Below, piece after piece: positions 37,761-48,978 of a DNA stretch of 64,000 nt. This DNA is from Crotophaga sulcirostris (Eukaryota > Chordata > Aves > Cuculiformes > Crotophagidae): the NCBI GenBank assembly GCA_013397455.1, contig VYZB01000193.1, positions 554,972 to 618,971 of the forward strand, read 5' to 3'. Made by a program: the position numbers and the translations under genes. Below the pieces are notes generated by a model. That model made no database searches. It saw only the letters and a list, made by a program, of their open reading frames with translations, and was not told the origin of the DNA. Position 1 is the first letter of the stretch; each line of letters begins with the position of its first letter.

Positions 37761-38565
37761 AAGGATGTCAGCACATGTATCTTCACCCTAGGAATATCTT
37801 GCTACTGTTAAATACCGAACAGCTTAATTCAAATACTATATGACACTCCCAATACAACATGTAATGCAGTAATTTTTTTTTTCCCCATGGTGACAAGTGA
37901 AATCATTTGGTTACAGTATACTACCAGACTACTTTGTGCCTCTCTTTCTATAAGCCGGGAGTCTGGGTGTTTGCTTATACCTCTCCAAGAAATTTTACCC
38001 CGCTGTTGTCCTGAGCTGACATTTTTTTCTGATATCTGGGAACAGCGCCTTTCCTATTCACTAAAGTTAGGACAACTAGGATCAGCTTTGGGTGCATTTC
38101 AGAGAGGATGACACTAGTTTTATAGCATGCTTTGTCCCAGGTTTTTGATGCAGCTCCCCTAACCAGGCAGGTAGCAACAAAAGACACCTGCATATTCCTG
38201 TGACACTTAGCCTCCTGCAAAGGGTACAGAATAGGAATAACTGCTGTTGAGACATTGGCATCATTAATGGAAGAAGCTGTTTTTTCCTAGTTACTCAGCT
38301 TTTGCTGTGTTATCTCTATGTATAGGAGGGAGGAAAGTCCTGTTTATGCTCAAATATTAATGAACAGCACATTACACAAAATGTAGTGTCTTCACTTATT
38401 CGCCTCTTCCCAAACTGGAGAATGTTTCTCTCAAACTTGATGAAATAAAGGAATATTACAGAAATTACATTGTTTGACTACATCTGGAAAAAAAAAACCA
38501 CCCATTTTTAGGTGAAACTTTTAGGAATAGTTTTCAACTGTTTTTCACAATTCTGCCATGTTTCA
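37761..38565. other. Non-coding DNA upstream of the ancient LINE
   Basis: Possibly more of the same ancient LINE towards its 5' end, but no block is convincing. It includes a poly-T run near 37873. Confidence 0.4.
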
Positions 38566-38670
38566 CATAGGAACATAGAAATTCCCTGACTGGATCAGAT
38601 AAGCTGTTCTGTTAGATTGGCTTCCTTATACTCTTGGGAAGAAGGATCTACAAAATGTTTCCTAGGCATA
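38566..38670 (-). repeat. Possible remnant of an ancient sauropsid CR1 3' end
   Basis: 'ATAGGAACATAGAAATTCCC' followed by TGACTGGATCAGATAAGC resembles the antisense start of old turtle/archosaur CR1-type repeats (ACATAGGAA...CTGGATCAGACC). Only about 100 bases are recognisable. Confidence 0.38.
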
Positions 38671-40937
38671 TCTATCTTCACTACAGGCAAAAAATATTTC
38701 TTCTCTGGAGCATGGTGTTTAATTCTGGAAGCAGAGGATGTCTTCAGAAAGTCCTTGTTAATACTTTTTACCATTAAAACTCTTTAACATTTGCATTAGT
38801 TACATTTGCGTTACAAACTTAAAAACTCTTGATTTCATTAATGTCTTTTGGCAAACATTGGGGAAAAAAGAGCAGAACAGTGCTCAGGCCTTGCAATTTT
38901 TTCTGTGGTTTATCTTCCTATTTTCCTTATTCCTCATAGAGCACTGTAAATTAATGAGAGAGATATTCTTGCCATGTATAAGGAGGTTAAGTATGAAATT
39001 TGATGGAAGAACATTTTGGTGATTTTTTTTTCCCCGCTTTTGAACTGATGAACAGGCTCACAATGTGAGCTATTGTATTTGCAGAGTTTTTGATCTTACA
39101 TTTCTGTACAGCTCAGGGTAAGCCTTCAATCAGCATTTTCTTTGGAATTAACTTGAAGAATTTGTTCTGTATTTTATATTGTGCTTGGGCTCCTGTTTGC
39201 TGCTGAGAAATGACTTGTTTACATATTGTTTCTGAAGCACAATTTGCATATCTGTGAACCTAGGATTAAGCACTGTATGTAGATTAGAAATAATTTATGT
39301 CTAATTAATAATAGAAGGTTTTTTATCTCCTGCTTCCAATTTTGTTTTTCATCAGAACAGCAGAGTACTCCCAGATGATGACAAAGGAGAGCATTTCTCA
39401 AGTGCAAATAACATGAGAACATTTCAGTCGGAAGTGATTTATGTTTTAACCACTTGCTTACTGACCAGTAAATTAATTTTGACCAAGTAATGGGCTCTGT
39501 CTTGGAGATTTCAACATGGCTGGATGTTATGTTTAGTTCATCTTTATGGGTATGCTGCCAAGCCTATGCAAAGTATGTTAGTTTAGCAAAAGTACATTGG
39601 TGTAGTAAACATTTAGCCATATGTAATTGGTATTAATAGAATATTTATTTAAACATGTTAATAATGATCTGTACCTAAATGTAGTCTGTAAGAACCATGT
39701 AATATGCATTTTAATGAAAATGTTACCCTTGCAATCTGGTTTACTCTTTATTTTAACAATACATATAAAAAGAACAGAACTGTACAATAATATGACCATG
39801 TTTTGGTTTCTATATATTCAGTTATGCCTTTCTTCATTGTTTGACAGCTTTGTAACTGTAGGCAAAAATAAGCATTTTTGTTGTGGAAGGTTTTTTAGCT
39901 TGGTGATCTTTACTGGGTGGACTGACACAGCCCTTTGCTAGAAATATTTTCAGTCATTTTAAAGTCAATTTTGCAAACAGGGAGAAGCCAAGAACAAATA
40001 ATATACATTTGATGACATAGATCTTTGAAATAAATGTTGTTTCTCTCCTTCATTAATGAAGAAATGGATTATGAAGTAAGTTAATGAGGAAAACCTTCCT
40101 GCATTCTGAGTCAGGTTGGCTGAAAAGAGCTGCTATTTAAATGAGGTGTTCTATGTAGGTCAGTTCTGCCCATTGGTAGCATCTGTGTAGAAATTCTCTC
40201 TGTCCTCATAAACCTATTTTTTCCCATTAAAGTGCCTGCTAATATCCAGACTGTGCAAATTGTTTAAGAACATCATGGGCAAAACACAATACCTTCTGAA
40301 CTCAAGAAAACAATCGTTTTGGCTTGAGCAGGCAAGGAATTGTCACCACAAAAAAGTTTGTCATTGTTGCACCACTGAAAAGCAAGGAGAGTTGACAACA
40401 AAAACCCAAGCAGTTCAAAGTCTTTCTCACTTACTTTACTTATCACTACAGTAAAAAACCAAGTGTCTGTTACATAAAAGGGCAACAGTGTATGATGTTA
40501 CTGAAGGCAGGAGAGCCATGAGAAAGTGAAACAAAGAAAATAACCCAACAGCCTGAAACATTGTTCATCAGGTATTCTTTAATTTCAGTGCCAGAGAAGC
40601 ACTGGGACTATTCCGCCATAAGTGCCTCTGAAGTATGCATGTAGGTCTCCTTATTATATATATTAAATACATATACATTCACTACAGTTCCTGAAATCAT
40701 TTAACTGTTCTCCTCCTATACCTGGAACTAGTTACATACTATCTTGTGTCTGATTTACAACACAAAAGTACTCCCTTACTATTCATTTAAACCAATTCTG
40801 GCTATTCCCGGTGATTGATTCTTTTCCTGATCAGTAATTTCCTTATCTTTAGCAGGTAGCAGTGGAGTAAGTGATCCTTGATATTTTTATTAACTAAGAT
40901 TAACATCTAAAGTCAAAATTACAAATCCCCTTGTCTC
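38671..40937. other. AT-rich non-coding DNA
   Basis: No gene or element recognised. Open frames near 39578-39941 are short, on opposite strands and AT-driven. Confidence 0.5.
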
Positions 40938-40965
40938 AAAAAAAAAAAAAAAAAAAAAAAAAAAA
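40938..40965 (+). repeat. Poly-A run of 28
   Basis: An uninterrupted run of 28 A after CCCCTTGTCTC. It could be the tail of a retroposed transcript on the plus strand, but the preceding sequence is not a recognised SINE or processed gene and no target duplication is visible. Confidence 0.9.
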
Positions 40966-43900
40966 GATGCGTTGTCTGCTATTCCTGTCTCCTCTACAGC
41001 TGAATCAGGAAGGTGGGGCACTGAACTAAGGACAGTGTCCTAAGACAAGTCAATGGTAGCCATTCCCTTATGTCAGCCAGTCTGTATGGCAGATGTAGGG
41101 TTTTTTTAGAGTCCTGGCGTGTCTGCTGGCCTCCATCCTTGCAGAGATCATAACTATATCTGGGGACATAAAGAAGACTTCCACTATAGTGTGGTCTGGA
41201 AATAATAGCCCTTATGCAAAAGCTCTGCAGAAGCAAAACATGATGAAAGAAAAAATGAAAAAATGTAGATGTTGTCATAAAGAACTTAAGAGAACATTAA
41301 ACTTTTGACATGCTTTTGGGGCCATCTTATGGGATAATAATTCTCTGCAGAGTACTATGTGATGGCACTAAAAACCCTGTAGAACGTCTAGCATGTTCAT
41401 CAGACAATGAATTCTTGCACATTTCCAGCCTCTGCTGTCTACTTCAGTCATCCTCTTCTTCCAGTTCTATTTCTGCCAGCTTTACGTGGATGAAGTGATG
41501 TATTTTCTGGCATAATTATAACAACCATCACTACTTTCCTGTGTTGCAGTGGTTGTTAGGTGGGCAACTGGCTTAATTCTATGGCTGTGGTACACTGAAG
41601 GGCTGTGTATGGTTGAGAACATAGGCTGATTTTCTATCGTCATGAGAAAAAGCTTGCTGTTGCATTATGAATACTTTTCAGTGCATTACCTGCTCAAAGA
41701 CCTATCCATGAAGCACTGGATTGTTAGAATTGTTAGAATTACCAACTTTCATGTGATCTTTCCTGCCCAGTGTGAAAGGCTTTCTTTTACAGATGAGCAG
41801 TGGCACTTGCTCTACAAGGCAAGAGAGTATCTGCAGGACGTACAGAAGCATGACATATGAATCTAGTAGCGAATTTGTCACTAAGCAAAATATATGACCC
41901 TAAAGTATATGGCCCAAATAAATGCACATTTTCTATTAGAAGGCTTTGTTTTATTAAAATTAACCCTAGGCTCTAATTTATGGGCTTATTTTCCCATCAA
42001 AGACAGGCTACTGTGTGCTCCTACAACTATGATCTATAAGTGTGGCTGATGTAGAAATAGGTTTTACTGTAGATTGCTGAACAGGGGGTCATAGATGCAG
42101 TTGTGCAAGGCTAAAACCCTGGTGTAGTAGGCATTCATGTTAGATGATAACAAAGGGATATTTGATTTGTTTGAAAATTTTCTTCTTGAGACTCACCGTC
42201 TCTGTTTAATGTGGAGTAGCGCTCCAGGCTGTATTGGATTATAAAACATTTGGTCTTAGAGTGGAGTGCTTCAATCAATAGGGAAAACCTTATTTTCTAC
42301 CACAGTCTGCATACCTCTTTTATGCTTAAAAATGTGAAATCTATATAATACTAACACATAAAATAAGCATGATTTATTAATGCTCTAAACTAGAACAAAG
42401 TAAACATACATTTTTTTACTCCAATAATATCTGTGTAACTATAAAATGTGTAGATTGAGTGCAATGCATATCTGTTTCGACATTGCTGAACTCCGCTCAG
42501 TAAAATGATTTTTAAATGCATATAAATAGCTATATTATCTCATCTTCAGAGCTCCCTTAGGAATGCTGTTCTTTTAATATTTTTATTTTTCCTCCCTCCA
42601 CCAACTCCTTTTTCAATGATAGATTTGATTCTGGTAAAATCTGGTAGACTGAAAGCTCCAGGATATCCAGTAATATCCAGAACAGGCTCCTGTCAGCTAC
42701 TTTCCAGACTTGTTTTTGTGCAGAAAAACTTGTGGGAGGCGACAGGTAATTCACTAACTCCATCTCATCAGTCGCACTTCATTGCTAAAGCTCTTCCAGA
42801 AGCTGCCAGCAAGTGCTGTTGCATGAACCTGTGTGGTTTTTTGCTGGGAGCATCCCTCCAGGTACAAGATTTGGTGCGTTTGCCTTCATGAGGTGCCTGG
42901 GAGGCAAGGTGATGTTATTACTGCTCTTCAGCTAGAGGTGATGAGAAGCACAAGGAATAATTTGTCAAAGATTCCATGAGACAGTTGCCATCTGCAGACT
43001 GTGCCCCCTAAACTATGAAGTCCCAGGTTTGTTTCTTCTTCTCCTTTGTACCTTGACACAACAAATTCTGCCACTGGATGGTAGCCTTACTTTTTACTCT
43101 ATAATTTTAGCCTTTACTTTCTTTTTCGTATTCATGGGAATGCAGGTTCCTTATACTTCTGAGCATGGCCAGAATTGTCACAGTGGCACAGCTGCAGAGA
43201 CAAAGCATACCACAGATTTCATAGACTAATAGCTACTTAGCAGGGTAAATAAGAAGGAAACTTCTATATGTTGGTTAGATCCGTATTTCAGTGGCGCAAG
43301 TGCTTACTTTTTTTCCCCATCTAATTTGTTTTTCTTCTTTTTACCATATATCTCTTAATTGAGATGCCAGGATGGTCTTTTTCAGTATCAGTGTATGTCT
43401 ATCTCTGCTGCTATGTAGTTGCACGTGAATACTAAGTCCTCACAGCTACACCCAGTCCTTCTCAAAGCCAGAGCAGAAACTCAAAAGCAATGGACAGAAT
43501 TACCGAAGTAGGCTGAAAGTCTTTCCAAATGAAATGCTCTTATGAGACTTACAGCTTAGGGCACCTCTATTGGTATCTATTTTACTGCACTGCACAGGCA
43601 ATGTGCCTAACTACTGTGTCATTTTATGGACAAAATCTCTACGGTACAAATGCATAAGGAAGGGGAACTGTTGGCCCTGTAGTCCAAATATCTTAGATAT
43701 TTGTACATATTCCATTGCTGTCTAATTATTTTAATCATTAGTACTATTATTATCATCATTTAATTAAAGCTGTAGCTTTAGTTTCCAGTCCGCAAGCATT
43801 TTCCCTCTCATTTTCTATTCCCTTCTCCCTGGACAACGGGGGCAGAGTTTGGGAGCCTAATGGCACAGTTCTTAGCTGCCAAATTCAGCCAGGGTGGGGC

Positions 43901-44406
43901 TAAACCATGACACTTCTTGGCTAAACTGTGACAGCATGGGAGCAGTAGCAGAACTCTTCTCAGAACAACAGTGAAAGAGCATAACAGTTGCATGCCTGAA
44001 ATTGCTATTAAACAGAGGACAGATTAGTTTGTATGCCTTTCAGCTTTTTAGAACCAAAAGAAAAACAGATTGTGTGCAAATGCATTTTAAGCTTCCAGTG
44101 TGGGTTTATTTGTTTTTAATAATTTCCTTGACTTGGTAACCATGAATGTGGTTAAAGATAGCATTTCACATGTAATAAAGAATCAGTCAGCAATGGAAAA
44201 TATGTGAAATTCCAAAATATCAGCCCAATTTATACCCTTGAGTTAGGGGTTAAGAGAAAACTGGACTGAGTTCTTGTTTTATCTAGGTCATTTAATCAAT
44301 GCTTCTCTTATGTATGATTCAGTTGGAAATACAGCTATTGCCTGGTATTTAAAAGATGTATAGAAAAGATATTAATCTTGGTGAAAGAATTGGTGATTTT
44401 TACTTT
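40966..44406. other. Non-coding DNA, no recognised gene
   Basis: About 3.4 kb. It holds a 9-bp tandem (TTGTTAGAA twice) near 41721-41739. Open frames up to about 94 codons show no domain. Confidence 0.5.
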
Positions 44407-45117
44407 CATAGAATCGTCCCGTTGAAAAAGAACTTTGAGATCATCAAGTCCAGCCATACCTGTCCTCTGCTAAACCATGTCCCGCAGAAACTCATCTACC
44501 CATCTTTCAAACACCTCCAGGGATGGTGACTCGACCACCCCTGAGCAGTCTGTTCCACTGCCTAACCACCCTTTCAGTGAAGAATTTTTTCCTAATATCC
44601 AGCCTAAACCTGCCCTGACACAACTTATGGCCATTTCCTCTCATTCCATCACCTGTCACTTTGGAAAAGAGACCAACACTCCCTTTGCCATAACCTCCAT
44701 TCAGGCAGTTGTAGACAGTGATGAGATCTACCCTCAACCTCCTCTTCTGTTGGCTAAACAACCCCAGCTCCTTCAGCTGCTCCTCATAAGACTGTTCTCC
44801 AGCCCCTTCACCAGCCTCGTCACCCTTCTCTGGACACGCTCCAGCACCTCAATGTCCTTCTTGTAGTGAGGGGCCCAGAACTGCACACAGCGCTCAAGGT
44901 GCAGCGTCACCAGTGCTGAGTCCAGGGGCACAATCACTTCCCTGCTCCTACTGGCCACACTGTTTCTGATACAGGTCAAGATGCCATTGGCTTTCTTGGC
45001 CACCTGGGCACACTGCTGGCTCATATTCAGCTGGTTGTCAATCAACACCCCCAGGTCCTTCTCTGACAGACAGCTAGCAAGTAGTCTCCTGCTGTACTTT
45101 TCCAGCAAGAAGAACTC
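44407..45117 (-). mobile_element. CR1 LINE, 5'-truncated, antisense, ATTCTATG-type end
   Basis: On the minus strand the copy starts in the RT C-terminal region near 45090-45117 ('[19 protein letters not shown]'), runs through '[20 protein letters not shown]', 'VIVPLDSAL', '[16 protein letters not shown]', '[18 protein letters not shown]' and '[18 protein letters not shown]', and ends at 44407 with a single ATTCTATGA octamer. The 3' UTR differs from both the GATACTGT subfamily and the copy at 22421, so this is another CR1 subfamily. No clear target duplication. Confidence 0.92.
44507..45108 (-). pseudogene. CR1 ORF2 C-terminal region, frameshifted
   Basis: Two frames cover it. The first, 45108-44773, carries the RT thumb residues and a near-complete '[19 protein letters not shown]' block. 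The second, 44761-44507, carries '[13 protein letters not shown]' to '[14 protein letters not shown]'. A frame change near 44770-44790 separates them, and a further slip near 44555 spoils the NRLPREVV section. No catalytic motif is included. Confidence 0.85.
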
Positions 45118-46370
45118 ACAGTCACAATCCTTAAATCTCCTTCTTGTTCTCTAAAATCCTTCTTCAAAACCCCTCTCTCACTCATAGTGCATTGGTGTGT
45201 TTATTGTTACTGACTAGAGAAGACTAGAGACTCCCTATTAGTTACGATTTTCTTAACTCTGTCTTCTTTGATCCTTTTCCCTATCCATTTCTTACTCTAT
45301 TATCCTCACCCTATCTTATTTGCACATTTAGTTTGCTTTTTAAATCTGTCTCAAGATGACCAGCCTCCTCAGAGGGGGGATTCTCAGACTCTTATATTGT
45401 AGTGCACCATGTGTAGTAGATCCCAACTACCCTTTCCGTGCTACTGTGATATTTATACTAAATGATGTTATGCTAAGAAGCAGATTATTGTTTTCTGTGT
45501 GATACTGAGGAAATAGCAATGTTGAGACTTTAACACTGATTGCAGCCCAGCTGAGAACGCTTTTTCTGTTCAGATGGAGTCAGACATTCTGTGAGACTTA
45601 TCAGCATCCAAAATATTTTGCTCACTTTTTTCCCATCAGAGTTCTGAATATGTGCTCAATACCACACCGGTATTTTGCTCAAATACCTCAAGGATATAAT
45701 CCAACTACCCAGCAATAAGGGATCTCTTTTAGCTTCCATTGTAAAATTATAGAGTGGAAATGAAGAAATACAAAACGCATTGAACTGATGACAGTATGCA
45801 AGATCTACCAAATGGTACATAAAAGTTATAAAAACAGGTGGCTCTTATTTGAAAGTCTTTCCCAGATGAAAAACCAGTTGTCTAATCAACATTCATGTCA
45901 TGGGCATATTGTAATATTGAGAATCGGCAGTTATGCTTTGCGCTTTGATCACTTTCCTTAATAAAATTGGAGCTGAAATCAGTTAATTCACTCTTCATTC
46001 GCAAGAGCTTCAAAATGCAAGGGAAAAAAAATAAAGGCTTTTAAAGAAATTGTGCTAGATAAATGAAAGATAAAAGTTTTAACATTTTTATGTTCTCTTT
46101 AATGAATGCACACAGATTGCCAAAATTACGATACACAGTATGGGCTAGTGTGTGGGTCAAACTACTCAGAAATGCTTTCTGGTTGTCAATGATGATTTTC
46201 ACTGCAAATGGGCAACTTAGAGAAGAACTGACTATCTGTAAAAAAAAAATAAAAAAGTGTTACTTACTATTTACAGAATAGCACAAATAATGTAGAGGTT
46301 TTTCCTTTTCCAAGTGTTTCTAAGTAGCTGAATTTATCCTGGCAATTTACTGTGTAAAATCTTCACTCTT
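45118..46370. other. Non-coding DNA between a CR1 and an LTR
   Basis: No gene recognised. It contains A-rich runs (46021-46035, 46241-46256). Confidence 0.5.
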
Positions 46371-46599
46371 TGTCTTGCTATCTGCGTTGCTTCTTTGACA
46401 AATGCAGCTCAAAGAGTCGTTTTGCTTCTTCAGTCTCCACCTGCATAGGGTTTACACAGCAAGGTTTTAGTGGTGGGAAGGCTACAGAGGTTGCTTCTGT
46501 GAGAATATACCAGAAGCTTCCCCTATGTCCAGCAGAGGAAATTCCAGTTGGCTCCAAGATGGACCTGCCACCATCCAAACCTGAGCCAATCAGCAACAG

Positions 46600-46632
46600 T
46601 GGTAGCACTTCTGGGATAACATATTATAGAAG
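46600..46632 (+). promoter_or_regulatory. TATA-like core promoter of the LTR
   Basis: GGGATAACATATTATAGAAG (46612-46631) follows a CCAAT element at about 46586. The spacing fits a pol II promoter inside an LTR. No sign that it drives a host gene here. Confidence 0.42.
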
Positions 46633-46739
46633 GGGTAAAAGCTGCAGCGCAACAGCAGCTGGAGACAGGAGTGAGAATATGTGAGAGCTATCACTCTGCA
46701 GCCACCAAGGTCAGTGAAGAAGGAGGGGGAGGAGGTGCT

Positions 46740-47130
46740 CCAGGCACCTGAGTAGAGGTTCCGCTGCATCCCATGGGAAAGACCATGGTGAGACAGGCTG
46801 TCCCTCTGCAGGCCATGAAGGTCCATGGTAGAGCAGATATCCACCTACAGTCCATGGATGACCCACACAGGAGCAGACAGATGTGTGAAGAAGGCTGTGA
46901 CACCATGGAGAGCCCATGCTGGAGTAGGCTTCTGGCAGGACCTGTAGACCCAATTGAGAGAGAGCAGCCCACACTGAAACAGGTTTGCTGGCAGGACTTG
47001 TAACTCCATGTGGGACACACGCTGGAGCAGTTAATGACAAACTGTAGCCGGTGGGAAGGACTCACACTGGAGAAGTTTGTGGATAATTGTATGCTGTCGG
47101 AGGGACACAACACGGAGCAGGGGAAGAGTG
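46740..47130 (+). repeat. Degenerate 45-55-bp tandem repeats inside the LTR
   Basis: Units share a core of the form ACRCTGGAGCAGnnTnnTGGCAGGACnTGTAnnCC: around 46918 (GCTGGAGTAGGC), 46974 (ACTGAAACAGGT), 47020 (GCTGGAGCAGTT), 47067 (ACTGGAGAAGTT) and 47113 (CACGGAGCAGGG). The repeats have drifted, but the order and spacing are clear. Confidence 0.7.
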
Positions 47131-47333
47131 TGAGGAGTCTTTCACCTGAGGGGGAAGGAGCAACAAAGACAACATATGATGAACTGGCCGCTACCCTCAT
47201 CCCCTTGAACAGATCAGGAGGAGGATGTAGAAAATTTGGGAGTAAAGTTAAGCCTAGGAAAAAGGAAGGGGTGGAGAAAGGTGTTTATAAGATTTAGTTT
47301 TATTTCTCATTATCCTACTCTTATTTGACTGGC

Positions 47334-47339
47334 AATAAA
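47334..47339 (+). terminator. Poly-A signal of the LTR
   Basis: AATAAA within GGCAATAAATTAAATTAA, followed by a T/G-containing stretch (CAGTTTTGTCCATGAC) as expected downstream of a cleavage site. Confidence 0.5.
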
Positions 47340-47564
47340 TTAAATTAATTTCCCCAAGCTGAGTCAGTTTTGTCCATGACAGTAACTGCTGAATGATGTC
47401 CCTCTCCTTATCTTGACCCGCAAGCCTTTTATTATATTTTCTCTCCCCTGTCCAGCTGAGGACAGAAGTGATAGAGTGGCTTTGGTGGACACCTGGTATC
47501 TAGGCAAGGTCAACTCACCACTTCAGCTGGGTTAATTATGGCAAATTGTTAATAGTTAAATTTT

Positions 47565-47614
47565 TATCGTACGGTAGAATAATAAAATGTATCATACAGT
47601 AGAATAACAAAATA
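47565..47614. repeat. 25-bp tandem duplication
   Basis: Two adjacent 25-base units beginning TATCRTACRGTAGAATAA, with four differences, all transitions. Confidence 0.85.
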
Positions 47615-47773
47615 TCTTGACATCTGAGTAAAATACTTTAGTTTTGTAACAATTTATCTCTATCTCATTGTGTTTAAATCTATGGGGTTACTCTCAATTG
47701 TATTTATGCTGGTGTGAGTGGAACCTGCAACTGTAGTAGCTTAAGCAATGGAAGTTACCATGCATAAGTAATA

Positions 47774-47818
47774 AACTTTAATTATTGTAACTTTAATTAT
47801 TAGAGCTTTAATTTTAAC
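47774..47818. repeat. 15-bp tandem triplication
   Basis: AACTTTAATTATTGT, AACTTTAATTATTAG, then the more diverged AGCTTTAATTTTAAC. Confidence 0.8.
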
Positions 47819-48760
47819 ATGACTCTGTGAAAGGTGCATCAGTGTGGACTGGCCTTTTGAATCAAGCACTTTCTGATTTTCTGTCAGCAACCTTGATTTT
47901 CAGTTAGACAGTCTTAACTAGCACTGATGCAGTAGGCTGAGGTGCTCTTGTGGATCTAGCTGGAAGTTTTAAAAGCCCCAAGTGTAACACGATGTAATTG
48001 GCAATATAACACTGGTTAACGTAGAAATGGTTAGTTTAAATTCATTTTAGAGGCAGCAGCAAGATCTGTTGTGTTTTTTTCGGTTGTTTGGCTGCTAATC
48101 CCCAGCTAAGTGGCAATAATGAATTGAAAAGGTGATAGCATCAATACCTGCAGCAAGTCCTATGAAATATTTTTTTTCTTATTCTCAAACTATCAGTGCA
48201 ATAAGCAGTATGTTGTCTTCCTTCTCCTAATAACCATCCCATTGTATCTTAAAACATTACAGAAGAGAAGTATTTTGCATCAGGAAACTGAGAACCTTTA
48301 CTGTCCTCTGTAAGCCTAAAATGGGCCCTGCTTCCATAGCCACAAAATTTTTTTAGGCAATGTAGGACATAGTGTGAAGAGAAATACATTACAAGGTCTC
48401 AGTTCTGCTGCACAAACAACATGCTTTCCAAGCGTCTTCAAATTTTCACGTTTGTGAATGGAAAGCAAGCCATTTTACGAGAGCCAAAAAAAAAAGAATT
48501 AGTCTAATTTACTGTAATGCTAATATATGAATTAGCATAATTATTAAACTATTTAGAAGCCCTGCGTAACATCAGTTTTCAAGCAAATAAATGTAAGATG
48601 ATTGTATTTTTTACAATTTTTGACATTCGGCTTCAAAAGAATCTAGACATAGTGACTTATTTCTGTCTTACTGTAAAAAAAATAATTAACGGAGCCTAGA
48701 TCTATCTTTAGAACTTTAAATGAAACAAGTGCTGCCCATGTTTTTTTGTGAGGTCCATTG

Positions 48761-48768
48761 CACTAGAG
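48761..48768. repeat. Left 8-bp target-site duplication of the hAT MITE
   Basis: CACTAGAG directly precedes the element and is repeated exactly after it at 48971-48978. Confidence 0.9.
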
Positions 48769-48970
48769 CAGGGGTGTCGAACTCCGGGCTCCAGCTGTTC
48801 TCCTGCTCCTACACATGATGCGCGTCACACACTGCACACGTGACCAGCGCTGGCAGGAGCGCAGGGACAGGGAGCTCAGTGCTGCCACTGGGTGCAAACA
48901 AGGTGCTCGGCTGGATAAAACAAGGTGGAGGGTTGGATCCAGCCAGTGAGCCATGAGTTTGACACCCCTG
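48769..48970 (+). mobile_element. hAT-type MITE, 202 bp, with TIRs and intact target duplication
   Basis: The element starts CAGGGGTGTCGAACTC and ends with the inverted counterpart (GAGTTTGACACCCCTG), giving 16-bp terminal inverted repeats with one mismatch. It is flanked by identical 8-bp repeats CACTAGAG. CAGGGG-type ends plus an 8-bp target duplication are the hallmark of the hAT superfamily (Charlie-like). The 170-bp interior is GC- and CpG-rich against AT-rich flanks and encodes no transposase; the 63-codon minus-strand frame is chance. It therefore depended on a transposase from elsewhere. Strand is arbitrary. Confidence 0.9.
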
Positions 48971-48978
48971 CACTAGAG
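48971..48978. repeat. Right 8-bp target-site duplication of the hAT MITE
   Basis: CACTAGAG, identical to 48761-48768. Confidence 0.9.

Larger units (their letters stand above)
46371..47521 (+). mobile_element. Probable solo LTR of an avian endogenous retrovirus
   Basis: A GC-richer block of about 1.15 kb in AT-rich surroundings, with the parts expected of an LTR in order. At 46450-46600 is a U3-like section with GAAGCTTCCCCTATGTCCAG and AGCCAATCAGCA (a CCAAT box). A TATA-like ATAACATATTATAGAAGG lies at about 46614-46631. A long G-rich transcribed section follows with degenerate 45-55-bp repeats (46740-47130), then a poly-A signal AATAAA at 47334-47339 and a downstream section ending near GGTCAACTCACCAC (about 47521). 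I recognise the arrangement from LTRs widespread in birds but do not trust my memory of the family name. No internal gag/pol sequence is beside it, so it is a solo LTR. Ends are approximate and no target duplication was found. Open frames inside it are not viral genes. Confidence 0.68.
47522..48760. other. AT-rich DNA with two short tandem duplications
   Basis: No gene. Contains a 25-bp tandem duplication at 47565-47614 and a 15-bp triplication at 47774-47818. Confidence 0.5.

Noticed and set aside
46691..47200. A 169-codon minus-strand open frame
   Set aside because: It lies antisense within the LTR and its repeats; the frame is a by-product of the GC-rich tandem units.
47774..47818. Short repeats as a possible CRISPR-like array
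   Set aside because: Units are adjacent, AT-rich and imperfect with no spacers, and the genome is a vertebrate.
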